Positions 1-11,890 of a stretch of DNA of 64,000 bases are shown here, piece by piece. The position numbers and the translations under genes were made by a program. The DNA is taken from assembly GCA_033026295.1 (NCBI GenBank), contig CM065189.1, forward strand, positions 9,119,203-9,183,202, read 5' to 3'. Under the pieces are notes generated by a model. The model did no database searches. It had not been told where the DNA came from and saw nothing but the letters and a program-made list of their open reading frames with translations. This DNA is from Channa striata. Lineage: Eukaryota; Chordata; Actinopteri; Anabantiformes; Channidae. How positions within the stretch are numbered: position 1 is the first letter of the stretch; every line of letters begins with the position of its first letter.

Positions 1-1050
1 TTTATGTGAATGCTCATCTGCGCGTCTGACTGCGCTTGATAATGATATCCATGAATTATGCATGTGGTGTGATGCTTTTCATTCAATTTCAACTCTTATT
101 TTCCCCTAAACAACATTACAGAGGCGGGTCTCTGGGCATTTGGGCTGTAAATAAACTCGAACTAATAGACTTCAACTCTGGGCAACACCCGTCTGCAAAG
201 CACACACCAGGGAGGGAGATTAACAAAACTGCCTTCAGGCACTGTTCTTAGGTCAGTTTCGGTGCATTACTATTAACTGTTAGGGGCAGTGGTGAGGTTA
301 AGGAAAACAGATCTGTAATCAGCACACTTAGGGCAATTGTATAAAAAAACAAAAAAAAACATATGAGGTGATAAGCTAAGAAACGCTGAAATAGTTTGAA
401 TACTTAAATACATAAATTAGCATGTTATATCAACAAAGGTTTTTGTGCCCTGAGCAGAAATGGATAAATAAATCTAACTATTTAATTGTGTGTGGGTTGA
501 TTGAGTCATCTGGGTATCAGCTTACACAACTTACATATAGGGCTGTAAGGATGTGCACTCATGTATGTCACAAGGATCAGGTTGTGTCCTGTACTTGCTG
601 TAAAGTGCGGGGGGGGGAGTTGGGGTGAGAAGGTTGTTGATATACATGACTGTTGATATTTCTTATCTATGATGTGTGACCTTGTCCTCTCATCACTCGT
701 TGCCTGTGACTCTTGCACCGTGGCTCAGAGAGAGCCCCCACCCCCTTCCCCCCTGTGCTTATCAGCTGCGCTCTGTTGCTCATTGAAGGCCCTGAGCTCC
801 CCGTTTTAGTGCCTGCGGTGCCCTGCCATGTACTTCTGACATTGGAGGTAAGTGTGTGGTATGCATGCATGTGTATATGCATGTGTATGGTTGTGTTTTA
901 GGCCATGTGAGGAAATTAGTCATGATTTAACAGAAGACAGTCACCTGCAGCTGTGCTTAAAGCAGTGGGGATCACGTTTTTCTCTTTTGCCAAGATGTCA
1001 CACAATGTGCAGTTTGCTTTCAGGAAACGAGTTATTATATCGATGTGTGT
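1..1050. other. Non-genic sequence, window start
   Basis: No gene or repeat family is recognised. All open frames are 95 codons or shorter, and several overlap on opposite strands, as chance frames do. Bases 35-230 have a mixed-composition texture (homeodomain-like AATTATGCAT and ATTCAATTT words) that could be a conserved non-coding element, but that is inference only. A short G run lies at 609-617. Confidence 0.6.
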
Positions 1051-1140
1051 GTTACTGAGGATTACATTTGTGAACACACATCCCTTAAGTCTCAGTAACT
1101 TTTTGGCATCCAACCTGCAAAATATTACATTAGGGTAACT
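1051..1140 (-). repeat. Dispersed repeat, copy 1 (partner at 7350-7425)
   Basis: The reverse complement of about 1064-1108 matches 7378-7421 almost base for base. Both contain the word AGTTACTGAGAC followed by GGGATGTGTGTTCACAAATG. They differ by about one base and one single-base gap in that core. A perfect 9-bp inverted repeat (GTTACTGAG at 1051-1059, CTCAGTAAC at 1091-1099) lies inside this copy. The class is unknown; a DNA-transposon remnant is plausible. Confidence 0.75.
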
Positions 1141-1224
1141 GCAGCTGCCCATTATGAATGTTTCTCTGTTCAGCTTGACAAGCTGCTCCCCTCCCTCACA
1201 CAACTACAGCTATTTGACAGACAC

Positions 1225-1571
1225 GTCAAATAGTTACAGCCACTGGAGAGAATATTCACTTACAAATTATAGTGACTTTCCTTCAGAAGATTTGCTAAAG
1301 TCTGCCAAAATGCAGATTTGTTACTAGTTACATTTTTGAAAGAAAATCCTATAAAGTACTAGGGCAAAATAGATAACACCTGACCATAACTACTCAGGCA
1401 GTGGCAAAATTTAATACAGTGTTTCCAGCCTTGTGACTGTGATGTTCGCACAGCTTTAGATTATTTTCTTTCACAAATGCTCTAACAATAAGTTTCCTTT
1501 TGGCAGACTTTAGTCTTCTGAGCAATGTATTTGTCAGTAAATATTCTCTCCTGTGGCTCTAACTACTTGAC
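1225..1571. mobile_element. MITE-like unit with long terminal inverted repeats
   Basis: Bases 1225-1310 and 1498-1571 are imperfect inverted copies of each other. Both, read inward, start GTCAA(A/G)TAGTTA(C/G)AGCCAC, pass through GGAGAGAATATT, and end at CTAAAGTCTGCCAAAA. The arms are about 75-85 bp and enclose about 190 bp with no coding potential. This is the layout of a non-autonomous DNA transposon. The left end also forms a small perfect hairpin with its flank (CTATTTGAC 1210-1218, GTCAAATAG 1225-1233). No clear target-site duplication was found, so the superfamily is not assigned. Confidence 0.75.
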
Positions 1572-2439
1572 TCTCTGTAGCCCCCTTTGAGACATGTACT
1601 GGAATTCGGACTTTATCCTGACTTTTTGTAGGAGGGCGCATGTTTGAATCTTTCAAACCCCCTAAACCAATGTCTGTATCATGTGCGTGAGCTCATGTGT
1701 GCAGCACGCTGCTCTGTCCGGAATTGTCAGAAAGAGTAAAAGTGACTAAGTGGGCGTGTTGAGGACAATTCTAAAACTCAGCTGTGGTTGTAGACGAGTG
1801 ATTTCCCACAGATTATGTTCCACCTCAGATTGTGCTGATTGTGCATAGGCCACTCCGGATACTCAGAGGCTGCATTCTCCTAACATTGTCATGGGTTCAT
1901 GTGTGAGAGAGGGCAGCGGCTTGTTAAACTAACCAATCAAAGCCAGAATCGATTGTGAATGAGCCAGAAGGACAGAGTCACATATTCCCATTGTCCGATT
2001 GTCATTCAACTTTTCCCCCTGCCCTCTTTTTTGTTAGTTTTAACTTGACCCCCCAAAAAACACATACATAGTTTAGTAGCATGGGCTTATTTTATTATTT
2101 CAAGTGTCATTTTAATGTTTTTTTTTTCTAAAAGATATATCATTTTATCATAGATATGCTAATTAGTGTATGATGTCATGTAGTGACTTTTAGTGATGTT
2201 TACAGTGGATTGTAGCCGCTTTCCATTATAATGAGTTGACAGCGGATGTTTCTGCTGCCAGTTTTGTTATGTAGACAAAAATATGTTAAGCTACTCACAT
2301 GAATGTTCAAGTAGTTTTTGAGAGTTTAGTTTGTAATAGGCCAAACTTCATTGCCATTCAGATTCAAACCATAAACAGTGATCGAGATGGGAATAAACTA
2401 ATGATGTGATTATCAAAAATGTAACCACCAAACAAAAAA
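1572..2439. other. Non-genic sequence
   Basis: No coding signal. Bases 1590-2000 are richer in GC than the flanks and contain TCCGGAATT-type words that recall ends of fish DNA transposons, but I could not match a family. Poly-T of 8-9 bases occurs near 2120. Confidence 0.5.
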
Positions 2440-2766
2440 GCAAACACAAAATGAGATATTTATGAATGCCAGTCTGTGACCACCAATGCTAACTGCTCTA
2501 CCAGGCTTTGAACAATTTTCAGTCCCTGTATGAATTTGCCAGTCTCTGACCACTGACACCAGACTTATTTTAAATAGGGTGGCCAAAATATTAAAAACAC
2601 CCATTTAATCTAATGCACTACGGAACACCTCCACCGCTCACTATGACTTCAATAGCAAACAGGTTAAAATGATAACCTTGTAGAAGGAGACTTCATGGTG
2701 GGAATGCTGTATTGGAATGTATTGCAGAATGTACAGGTGTACCCAATGAAATGGCCAGTAAGTATA
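2440..2766 (+). repeat. Dispersed teleost repeat, copy 1 (partner at 19570-19775)
   Basis: Shares an ordered series of words with 19582-19770: CACTATGAC(T/C)TC, AATGATAACC/AATTATCACC, TTCA(T/C)GG(T/C)(G/A)GG, GCTG(T/)..TTGGA, and an end near CC(C/T)AATGAA(A/G)TG(G/A)CCAG. The start contains GGTGGCCAAAATATTAAAAA, a word I associate with a common teleost interspersed repeat. Both copies point the same way. Class uncertain, probably a non-autonomous DNA element or SINE. Confidence 0.7.
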
Positions 2767-5700
2767 GCCTATGCACAGTACTCATAATAGTAAAATTGCA
2801 GTATGTGCTGTATCCAGTGGCCATTTAGATGGCACATAATAGGAACAAAATGTTAATGAATCGTACAAGGCCTCACTGCTGCGAGTGTTTTATAGGAAGA
2901 GAAATTGATTTTTAAATGTAGCTGTGTACGGGTTTAGTGTAGAGGACATCCGTTTTCCACTGGGTGTAATGACACCACAGTAGCAAAAGTGTATGTATTT
3001 AATCCGGAGTCGTAGAGCAATACCACGTGTATTTTGCATGTCGAGTACATTGTGTTAAGAGAAACAGTCCTGGCAGGCTGTGTATAATTTAATGCTGTTA
3101 GTGTGCAAACCTGAAAATGAACTGCAGAGCATTTGAACATTGCATTTACAGGCTCCAAAATGAGCACACACCTTTAAGGGCTACCTGACATTTAGCATTC
3201 ATCTTTTCATCTTTCACTATCCAGGTATGCAAAACTTGATTCAATTTTACTTTTCATAAATGTTCTCAGGTGTCCTTGTGAATAAATTCCTAAAATATTT
3301 TAGACATGCACATTAGAGAATTTAGTCTGATTACATATCATGATAATGCAAGATGATACAAGTTTCAGTGCCTCTAGGTAGACCTGCACAATAATGTCTT
3401 TTTCCTCCCATGTCCAGCTGTACCTCTAGGAATTTGTGAAAACATCCCCAACATCCTGGTGGGAGTGAATTTTAGGGTTATTGCACAATGTGTACTTAGT
3501 TTTGTAATATGCCGTGTAAAAGGGATGTTCAGCTATTCAGAAAACTGACAATGCTAATCTATGAAAATTTTGAGCTTTTTTAAAGCTTTATTGGGATCGG
3601 TGTGTATGCCAGCTGAGTAACAATGTTTAGAAAAAAAGTTATCAGAATAAAATTCTGTATGTTCTGTATGTTTACATATGTATACATATGTTTACATCTA
3701 AAAATAGAAATGCAGTATTAGTTGCACTGTAGTCAAAAGTTATGTTTTGGGCCATAAAACCAATGAGCTCAAAGAAAGGTAAAGAAAACAACTGCTGAGG
3801 AGAACTGCTGAATCAGTTGATAATTCTTTGTGGGTTCATCACAAAGTGTGTCAACATTCATATTGTCATCTGAGACATTGTTTATATTAAAATATTGATT
3901 AATGCAGCTTTAACACTTTTCAGGAGAAAGCAGTGAAATGCTTAGGTAGTATTTGATAGTGACCAATCAACATTAATTACATTTTGACATAATTTCATGA
4001 TCCAGGCAATTGCATCATAATTTAATTTAGCTCCAGAGGCTGTGCCACATATACTGGTTGGACGTTACTGCATTTTACCTGTGTCGTGAAAAGTGGTTTT
4101 AGTAATTGAACGGTTATGACGATTTTCCCCCAGTAAGGAGAAACAGGAATGTTTTTAAGCGATGTATAAATTATCATTTGGGCTTCTAATCAGCTCCGGA
4201 GAAAAATGATTGCAAATGAGGAATGATTTTTTTGTAGAGAGCTGTATCTGAGATCCTTCTCTTTTTCAGGTGTCCAGAATTTGCTGCCGATGATATGTAA
4301 TTCAGAAAGTGTTATGACTCACTGTCAGCCCTAAGGGTTACGCGATTATAGTTCCCAAGTGAAAAACTACTCTCACGCTGTTATTCTGCCCCTGAACAAT
4401 ATGCATAATACCCACAGTAAACCATTTCATTAATCCTGAATTGTTTTTGGAACAGAACAGTATTGCTCAGAGAGCCTTACCAAGGCAAATAGGGTAAGGT
4501 GTTATTAAATTCTCTGCATATAAAGCATTACCACAGGTAAAACTGTGAAGATTTAGAAAAATAAACCACTTCTTAAAAAAACAAGACAAATTCAGTCCTA
4601 ATTTTAATATTATTTAGCTTTTTCTGTTTTTGCAGCCCCATGTCTGTTTCTGTGACAGCTTGATTACCACACGTAAAAATTCTCCTAATCTCTAAATGTT
4701 ACTTACCTGTTTTCTGATTGTATATGTAAATCTGATATTCTAATCACACTTCTCTATCTGGCAGATTAAAGACCTAAATATCCCCATTGCAATATTGATC
4801 CTATCGATCATACCTTGATTACGTCAGCCAATAAAATGGGGAGAAATTATCCCAGAAAGCCTTAACACTAACTTTATTATAAGGGAAAACTGTTTTGGCG
4901 CAATTTTCAGTATCAAGTTGAAAGGCAAGAGAAAGCCCCAGGGAGATCTATAAAGAGACTTAAAGTTTCCTTTGAGGCTTTATAAATCATAGAACATGTT
5001 GATCAATCCTCTTATGTTGGCAGTCAGTGGCAGAATCTTGGAGCATCACTCAAAATAATGAATCTGCATTAAGTTCAGATATCCCTCTTGTTGACATCCA
5101 TTTTCAAAAATACATATTCCTTGGTTACAGTACAGGAATGAAAATGGAGAAAAAGAAGAAGAAAGTGTAAAGGGAAAAAATATTTTTTTTTTGGGCTTAA
5201 CATGTCTGCATAGGCTTAGATTCTCATTTACTGTACAGAGTGTACTTCATATACTGTTCAGAGACTGGCTTGCACATTTTAAGATAATCAGAATATCCCT
5301 GTGAATGCTTTGGAGGCGTATAAAAAGTCGTGGTCAAGGCTTGAAATAAAGGTGGTCACATTGTCCTGGGGTAAATAAAAATAGCACCTAGTGCACCGAG
5401 GATGAGATAAGCAAATATGAAAAATAATGAAATAAAAAATATTGAAAAACATTTTGAACACTTATTTATTTATTTTTTGCATTTATGCAGTCAGACCTTT
5501 TCTTGTATAATATGCACACGATAATGTCAGCACTATTAAAGTAAGAGCCCACTAAAGCAATGTACACGGCCCAAACTAATGGCACACCATAAATTTCCAG
5601 CGCAAGATATATCAAATTTGATTGCTTTAATTATCCTTCATCTAAGTTGTAACTGACTCAGCATTCTGGCCTTTTGGGAGGTTGACTAGAAAATCTAGCG

Positions 5701-6417
5701 TTGTTCTGTGATGTAAATTGGAGAGAGGCACTGGAATTTTCCTTTGGGGATTCACCAGTGCATCCTCTCAGTATGTTAGCATCTATCTGATGAGTTGTAC
5801 TTTTGATATGTGTACTATAAAAACATGGAAAGTATCCAGTTAAAGTATGAAGTATTCACAAAGACCATATGGATAAGTTTGAAAAAAAGAGCTTCTGGTT
5901 GAATCAAATCAAGATTTTTTTTGTACATTGTGATTAGAATAACTGTCCCCAACTCAATCTAACTAGTTAATGTAAAATGTTGTCTGCACATTATTTGGGT
6001 TAATGGTTCGCATCCCACTACATGCGATTTTAGTCTAAGGGGGTGTAAACTTAAACTCTAAAGCTATTCAGAGTTATTTTACATTCAGCTTGTAATATTG
6101 TTCATTCATCTTGAATACAAGAGTAATAAGCAGGATACTTTAATGGTTTTAAATAAGCAATGGAAAATAATTACCAGAATAGTTAAAAAGTTCATAAAAG
6201 TCAGCAGACAGGTTTGTGACCCCACTAATATCAAAGTTTCATTCTTCATGAAGTTATAAACACTGGGTAGTTTGCCATGGGGGTCTGGAAATACCAATAT
6301 AAAAACTTATAGGACAAGGCAAGTTTATAAGACTTTTCTTGAAAATGAGGTTTTATTATCATCCAATTTCTCATGGAAAGAATGAGGCTTAGATGAAAGC
6401 CAATATTATAATTAGAT
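2767..6417. other. Long AT-rich unique interval
   Basis: No gene or repeat family recognised over 3.6 kb, and no open frame above 77 codons. Local points of note: a perfect 18-bp palindrome (3674-3691), a poly-T of 10 at 5181-5194, and a stretch around 4150-4460 with mixed composition and POU/homeobox-like words (GATTGCAAATGAG, ATATGCATAA) that might be regulatory. Confidence 0.5.
3674..3691. repeat. Perfect 18-bp palindrome
   Basis: ACATATGTATACATATGT equals its own reverse complement. It sits in an ATG/TAC-rich stretch, so slippage or chance is the simplest origin. Confidence 0.9.
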
Positions 6418-6560
6418 ATGACTTTTATCCAAAGCACTTTACCATTTACACACTCCCATGCAGGGACTGTCGTGCCCAAGCGTGTAGCCAGGAAGGACCG
6501 GGGATCGAAACACTGACCTTGCGATCTGTGGATGACTGCCAACTGAGCTACAGCCGCACC
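6418..6560 (-). mobile_element. tRNA-derived SINE fragment
   Basis: Read on the minus strand, the head carries a pol III A-box-like TAGCTCAGTTGGCAG (6536-6550) and, about 30 nt later, a B-box-like GTTTCGATCCC (6501-6511), followed by a CA-containing body. This matches a common teleost tRNA-derived SINE in which the tRNA-like part is GTAGCTCAG...GGTTCGATCCC. The 3' part is cut short. Other probable copies in this window are at 24141-24400, 44385-44490 and 56600-56752. Confidence 0.75.
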
Positions 6561-6679
6561 ATTAAATGTTTTGAAATCAGCATTTACAGCTCATTGCATG
6601 CTACTGATTAATATTTGGAATGGCATGAAGCAAGCACTTACCTAACTTCAGACAAGACATTGCTTATTACTAAATATGC

Positions 6680-7230
6680 ATCAAAAACATGAAGGCTCTG
6701 TCAATGGGATATACACATTCAGAGGGAATATATGCTGCCATGCAGACAACATCTTTTTAATAAGACCTTGCTTATTTAAGAAACTCAATGCTAAAGCACA
6801 TTCTGCACATATTACAACACCATAACTTCTTAGTGACAGAGTCTGAGTGCTACGCTGGCCTGCTTGTAGTCTAGACCTGTCACAGATTGAAAAGATTTGG
6901 AGTATTAAGAAGTGAAAATATGACAAACAAGGCTCTGGACTGTTGAGCATTCAAAATCTTATATCCTGCAAGAACATGGGGAAAATGTTTTAAAAACTAA
7001 AGCGCTTTGTCTCCTTATTTTCCAAGTGCTGTTAAAAGTAGATGTGATGCAACACAGCAGTAAAAATGTCCTTGTCCCAACTTTTTTGAAATGCATTGCT
7101 GGCATCAAATTCAAAATGAGCAGATATTTTTTTTACAGTCAAGTTTCACAGTATCAACATTTCTTGTTATCTCTGTACTCTTTACATTTCACACAGTTCA
7201 TTTACATTTTACAAACCCCAATATCAACAA
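6680..7230 (+). pseudogene. Decayed Tc1/mariner-type transposase and 3' end
   Basis: The frame through 6787-6900 reads NAKAHSAHITTP, then after stops LRWPACSLDLSQIEKIW (6850-6900). This is the DDE-superfamily block usually written (L)DWPA-SPDLSPIEN-W. The second catalytic Asp, expected before WPA, is Arg here, while the Glu of the IE motif remains. At least three in-frame stops are present, so it is dead. The flank after the gene (7040-7210) carries CCAACTTTTTTGAAATG and ATCAAATTCAAAATGAG, typical of the non-coding end of this fish element. The terminal repeat is not intact: about 7210-7230 reads ACAAACCCCAAT, which resembles the opposite terminus, so the end may be rearranged. Confidence 0.85.
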
Positions 7231-7349
7231 AGAACACAATAAAATAAAACCCCTCATTCAATTATGCAAACAAAGTTGGTTATATTAGCCGTTTTATAGT
7301 TTTAACTCATTATGTCTGAGTCTTCTATTCATCTTAAATTACCGCAATT

Positions 7350-7425
7350 TTCTAGAATAAAATATTACACCAATAGGTGCCAAAAGTTACTGAGACTCAA
7401 GGGATGTGTGTTCACAAATGTTTGG
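7350..7425 (+). repeat. Dispersed repeat, copy 2 (partner at 1051-1140)
   Basis: Bases 7378-7421 match the reverse complement of about 1064-1108 nearly exactly. The similarity fades on the left around AATATTACACC, where the other copy has AATATTTTGC. It begins about 120 bp after the Tc1-like fossil ends, but I see no sign that it belongs to that element. Confidence 0.75.
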
Positions 7426-8864
7426 TATTAGGGCTCTCCATCAATAGATCATATGTTGGCACAAGTTTACACTGAAGTGCTATGACACAAAAGAGCTCTT
7501 TTTGTCATAGTGGTAAACACTATAGTGTTTGACTCTGGGGTTATTATTTTGCTTCTATCTTTAAGTTTGACATACAATACATATTTTCATCATCTCACCT
7601 TCTGTCAGCCTTTTCTTGCCTCTCATAGTTTACACTCCATATCATCGCCTTTACCGCCCCCACCCGACCCATCAGCCACAAATGCTCATCTCGTTTTCTC
7701 ACTTTCTTATGTGCAACACAGCAGAACTATGTCTCTAAAACCAGCAATTTTTAACAAGGCTGGTTTTTATCCTGCATCTTAATAGTGACAGCTCCACCCC
7801 TGTGCAAACAGTATATGGATAAATCTTCTACAGCACCCTATCATTTACTTTGGGCCTCACAGAATTTTCCACTCTGTAAATTAGACAACTGTCATCCCAG
7901 ATAGATCTCTGCTCTTACCATCTGGTGCATAAGAGTCATTCATATGTGTGAATTCATTCTCCATTATCCAGACTTAATGTACGACCAATTTGTTATTAGT
8001 TTTTTTTATAACAAAATGCAGTAACTGCATCAAAAAATAGAGTACAAATGAAACAGCTCACTGTCCCAAACTGTGGGACGTTCATCTTGTGCAATGTATA
8101 AAAATACAAATTCTCAGTCATGCTATTATACAGCAGTTGTGCCATGTTTCACATTGGGGTGTTTCGGGTGTGTATGGTGTTTAAAGTAAATTGTAATTTA
8201 AAACAAAACGTTAGATAGACAAACATTTAAAATATGGGCCCCAAAGTTCAATCTAATTGCAACCAAAGCATGTAACCATTTGACTACAGTAAAAGAAGTC
8301 AGTTCAAACACTGGATCAAAATGTAAAATGGAGAAAAGGTCAAAGATCAGCGGCTTTTGGCGTGTCTATTCTGTGGTCGCCATAGTGGAACAGCAACAAG
8401 GTGGCACCTTGAAGGGGGTCAAACCTGGTGGGGTGGAATTTGATCCCAAGGCCTTCTGCAAATCCAGGCCAGGGCATAAAATAAAATACAACGGACAGGA
8501 ACAAAACATGAAAAAACAAAACAAGAAAGGCCTAAACAATGACATGAGCAAACATGGCTGGGTTAGAGCTGGGCATGAACAGAAAAGGTAGAAGGATACC
8601 TGTCGAACTGCTCGGTAATGCAAATCTCAGCCAATCACAGGGCAACAACTCAAGGGCTCAACAGGAACCGTCCCTGATTGCCTGTGGCCAGTAAAACCTA
8701 TGTTTAAGGCAAGTGGAATGCATCATGCAGTTGCCGTGATCGAGCAAGTGCATGATGACAAATAAATGTGATGGTCTGCAGTGTTTCATTAACATTTTTC
8801 CCACTTATGTCATTGCAGAGCTGTGCAGAGTGATCTCTCTGTTTACACAATCTCTCATTCCGGG
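7426..8864. other. Non-genic sequence
   Basis: A 103-codon open frame at 8280-8591 (plus) overlaps an 85-codon frame on the minus strand. Neither shows a recognisable domain, so both are treated as chance. Bases 8340-8700 have higher GC than the surroundings and look like a decayed mobile element, but no family could be named. A small perfect stem (GTCCCA/TGGGAC) lies at about 8062-8078. Confidence 0.5.
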
Positions 8865-9790
8865 TGAATCGTTTCATTTTTCAATGGAAGCCTTCCCATT
8901 CCTGTTTACAAACTTCATCATAAACTTTGTGAAACGTTATTAATGTGCATCTGTTTACCCTGTTTTGCCATATTAATGCAGCTTTGTGTAGATTCTTTAA
9001 GTGTCCCTCAACAACTTTGACAGTCGTCAGCTGCAGCCTGCCAGTCAAATTTATACTGTGCAAATGTGGCAAATTATCTGTGTTGGTAAAGTGTAGAAAT
9101 TATTCATAGGGTAGCTTCACATTTGGCTGATTGTTTAGAACTTCTGTTTCTGTTTCAAACACAACTGAAAGGTGCATTGACAAACACACAGACAGTCTTG
9201 AAACCTTTCCCCTCTGAAAGACCAAACTCTGCCTCTGTCAAAAGAATCTGCCTGAACTTTTTCTGGTTCTTTTCTCTTAATATGCCACAACAGTGTATCC
9301 GTGCTTTGGTTAACTTTATTGAGTTATGTCAGCATAACATATTTAAGATATAAGTCAATATAACGTGTATGTATATATGGTCATATTAGGATGTTAAGAT
9401 CACCACTAAACTAACTTGTAAATTGAGACGGATTCAGGATTTTGTCTCAACATGAGAAGACTTGATGAACAATGCACGGCAGCTCTCTAAAGGGTGATCC
9501 AAAACACAGAAATGTTTGCAAACGACATCCATAAAGTCTGCGATATTAACATTTTTACCAGATGGCTTAAAATCCTGAAACTATTAAAACTTCACTATTT
9601 TACTATGAATAACCTATCAAACACAGACGTTATTGGCATGTATCTCTGCATCTGTTGGTACTTCAAGTAATGGACTGTCTGCTGTTTACTGATATCTGTA
9701 ACAACGAACATCAGAAAATAAAACCGCTAATTGTTTTATTTTTCTGTTAAAGTTCCTGTCAAAATACCACAGTGTGGGCTCTATTTAATT
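8865..9790 (+). repeat. Large two-copy repeat, copy A (partner at 57003-57852)
   Basis: Collinear similarity to 57003-57852 runs over almost the whole interval. Anchors in the same order in both: ACAAACTTCATCATAA; CAGC(T/)GC(A/T)GCCTGCCAGTCA; AGTAGCTTCAC or its GGTAGCTTCAC variant; AAACCTTTCCCCTCTGAAAG (9201-9220 and 57285-57304); CTCTGCCTCTGT; AGGATTTTG(T/C)CTC; AAAGTCTG(C/G)GATATTAAC; GGACTGTCTGCT(G/A)TTTAC. Open frames are short and not shared, so it is non-coding. No terminal repeats were found. It may be a non-autonomous transposon or an old duplication. Confidence 0.85.
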
Positions 9791-11824
9791 TAGATGTAAT
9801 AAAAGGGAGAAATGCTATCGTGCCTGTATATTTATTGCATTATTTAAGGCGCCTTACTCTCATTTATGTCATGTCAATCTTTTAAGCAGCAAAGCATATT
9901 TCAATTATATACAAAACATAAAATTCAGAGTTCACAATGTAATGCAGTCTAGTTATTCATAGTCACAGAGACTACTAGTCTCAAGATTTGTTAACCATTT
10001 GGTCAAAAGTTATTATCATAGACTTTATGGATGTGGTTTGGAAACATTTGGAGTTTTACATTTTGGTGGAGACACCCTGCAGACCTTATTACATTTATTT
10101 TTCACTATATGACGCATTCCACTTGTCCAGTACTAGTTGACTTGCTGCCTGGGCATCTGGCCAGTGTTATTATGAAGCCTTGTTCTAAAATTTCATCAAG
10201 AAGCAGTGTTTCTGTTGCAAGAGTCATTAAGCATTGTGGGTCACTGCAAAAACTTCCACGGCCGTTGGAATCAGAGAAAAAATATCAGATAAATGTATCA
10301 CTTATTTCTCATATTCCAATACTTGTCCATAGTTTAGTGGTCAACTGCGCCTAGAGCAATAGACCAGAAGGTTCACATTCTGCATTGACACTGCTCTCAC
10401 CCTATTTTAGTTTCGGGCATGAGTCTAACTCCTTAATTCGGTCCAACTGTCCTACGTGTTGTTTTTTAGCCACATTTATTATCTTTAGGTTTGTGGTTAA
10501 TAATTCATTCATTTAGGAAGGCAACATGTAACAATATACTTAAAATCTCAATTGTTTCCTGAAAAATATTTAGTTGCTAACAGTGTATGTTTTAGGCGAC
10601 AAGACGGGCTTCTTTAGTTACATAAACTAGGTACAAAAACTGATAAAATAGCTGAACTGAGTAATGCAGAGTACAGTTTAGGCCTACAGTAAACCCAAAC
10701 CCTGACCACAGTATTTTTCCCTTCAGTTCAGCATTAGCCTCAGGTCGTAGGTGTAAGCTGAGCCATGTACAGATGTTACGCTCTCATCACATGTCATGCT
10801 GCGGCACTAATGAACAGTCCTGGCAAAATTAGCAAATTGTCATGGCAGGATGTGACTCTTGCCTATATAATGCCTGTATCTTTATAATAAGCAAAAGGAA
10901 GAATTCCCAAAGTCTTGGAATATTATTGCTACAATACTTTTCCCTCCCCCACTTACCCCCGTACTCTTATACTCCACACATATCTGCAGGATTGTATTGA
11001 CCTCGTGCTGGCTGTGCAGCTCTTGGACCCAAAAGTTCTCTTCAGGGCCTGAAAGCATCTCCAATAGTGAAATCTGTCAAGGTCATTTTGTCGCGATAGC
11101 TTCCCAACCAATTTAATTCTTCGTCCGCTTCGTTAGTCCCCAAGGTAAAAATACCTTTCTCAGCGCACACCTTCCACAAGAAGGAAATTGTATTTATGCA
11201 TAATGCTGGCTTGAGCCAAATACGGGATGTCTCAATTAAAAACAGATCAATGTTTATAATACTTGCGCTGTTCTCCACACAACCTGGAGGTGCAAAATAA
11301 TTGGGTAGGATTCGTCCCCATTCTGGGTTTGGTGGCTAGACACTGTAATTAAGATGCAGATTGTTGAATGGAATGCCAAGGTGTAGTGCTCTCAGAAGGC
11401 AGGGCCCACGGACCAACGTGTCTCAAGGTGCAAGCTTGTGTGTGTGTGTGTTTGTTGGCTGAGGGTCAATTTGCACATTTACTTTATCAAGTATTTGTTC
11501 CAAAGATGCTCAGGAAAATGGAAATGTTACACGTATTGATTGTGTGTTTGTATTTACATGTAAACAGCTGACTGACTTTGGTAAACATTAATGTCTAACA
11601 GCTTTGTCCTTCAAGTCGACTACTGATATTTGGTGGATGGTGGCTGCCAAATTTACAAGTCAAACGTGTGTTTGCCAGTTCAAAAAAACTCTTCACATAA
11701 CTCATCACTATTTTTAAAGAACTGAAAGTAATATCTAATAATCTGTCAAATAAAGTTTTGGCATCTTAGAAAACACAAACTCATCTTCTCATAGTATGTT
11801 TTCTTCTTGACTTTAACGTTTACT
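9791..11824. other. Non-genic sequence
   Basis: Open frames of 107 codons (10031-10354, plus) and 78 codons (11042-11278, minus) show no recognised domain. A short (TG)n run lies at about 11434-11450. Nothing else is supported. Confidence 0.5.
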
Positions 11825-11890
11825 TACCTTGTACCTCCCTCGTAAGTTGCTGTGGATAACAGCATCTGTCAAATGAATAAATGTAAATTC
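11825..11890 (+). mobile_element. SINE/LINE 3' tail remnant
   Basis: The stretch CGTAAGTTGCTGTGGATAAC followed by AGCATCTGTCAAATGAATAA and ATGTAAA matches the widespread fish retroposon tail usually written TGTAAGTCGCTTTGGATAAAAGCGTCTGC...AATGTAAA. Only about 60-70 bp can be identified; the body upstream is not recognisable. Confidence 0.65.

Noticed and set aside
6418..6560. tRNA gene on the minus strand
   Set aside because: A and B boxes are followed by a SINE body rather than a closing acceptor stem, and related copies recur in the window.
11042..11278. Minus-strand frame containing LWKVCAEKGIFTLG, vaguely like a LINE ORF2 segment
   Set aside because: Only a short KGI-TLG-like word resembles non-LTR proteins; no reverse-transcriptase motif nearby and no LINE 3' end.
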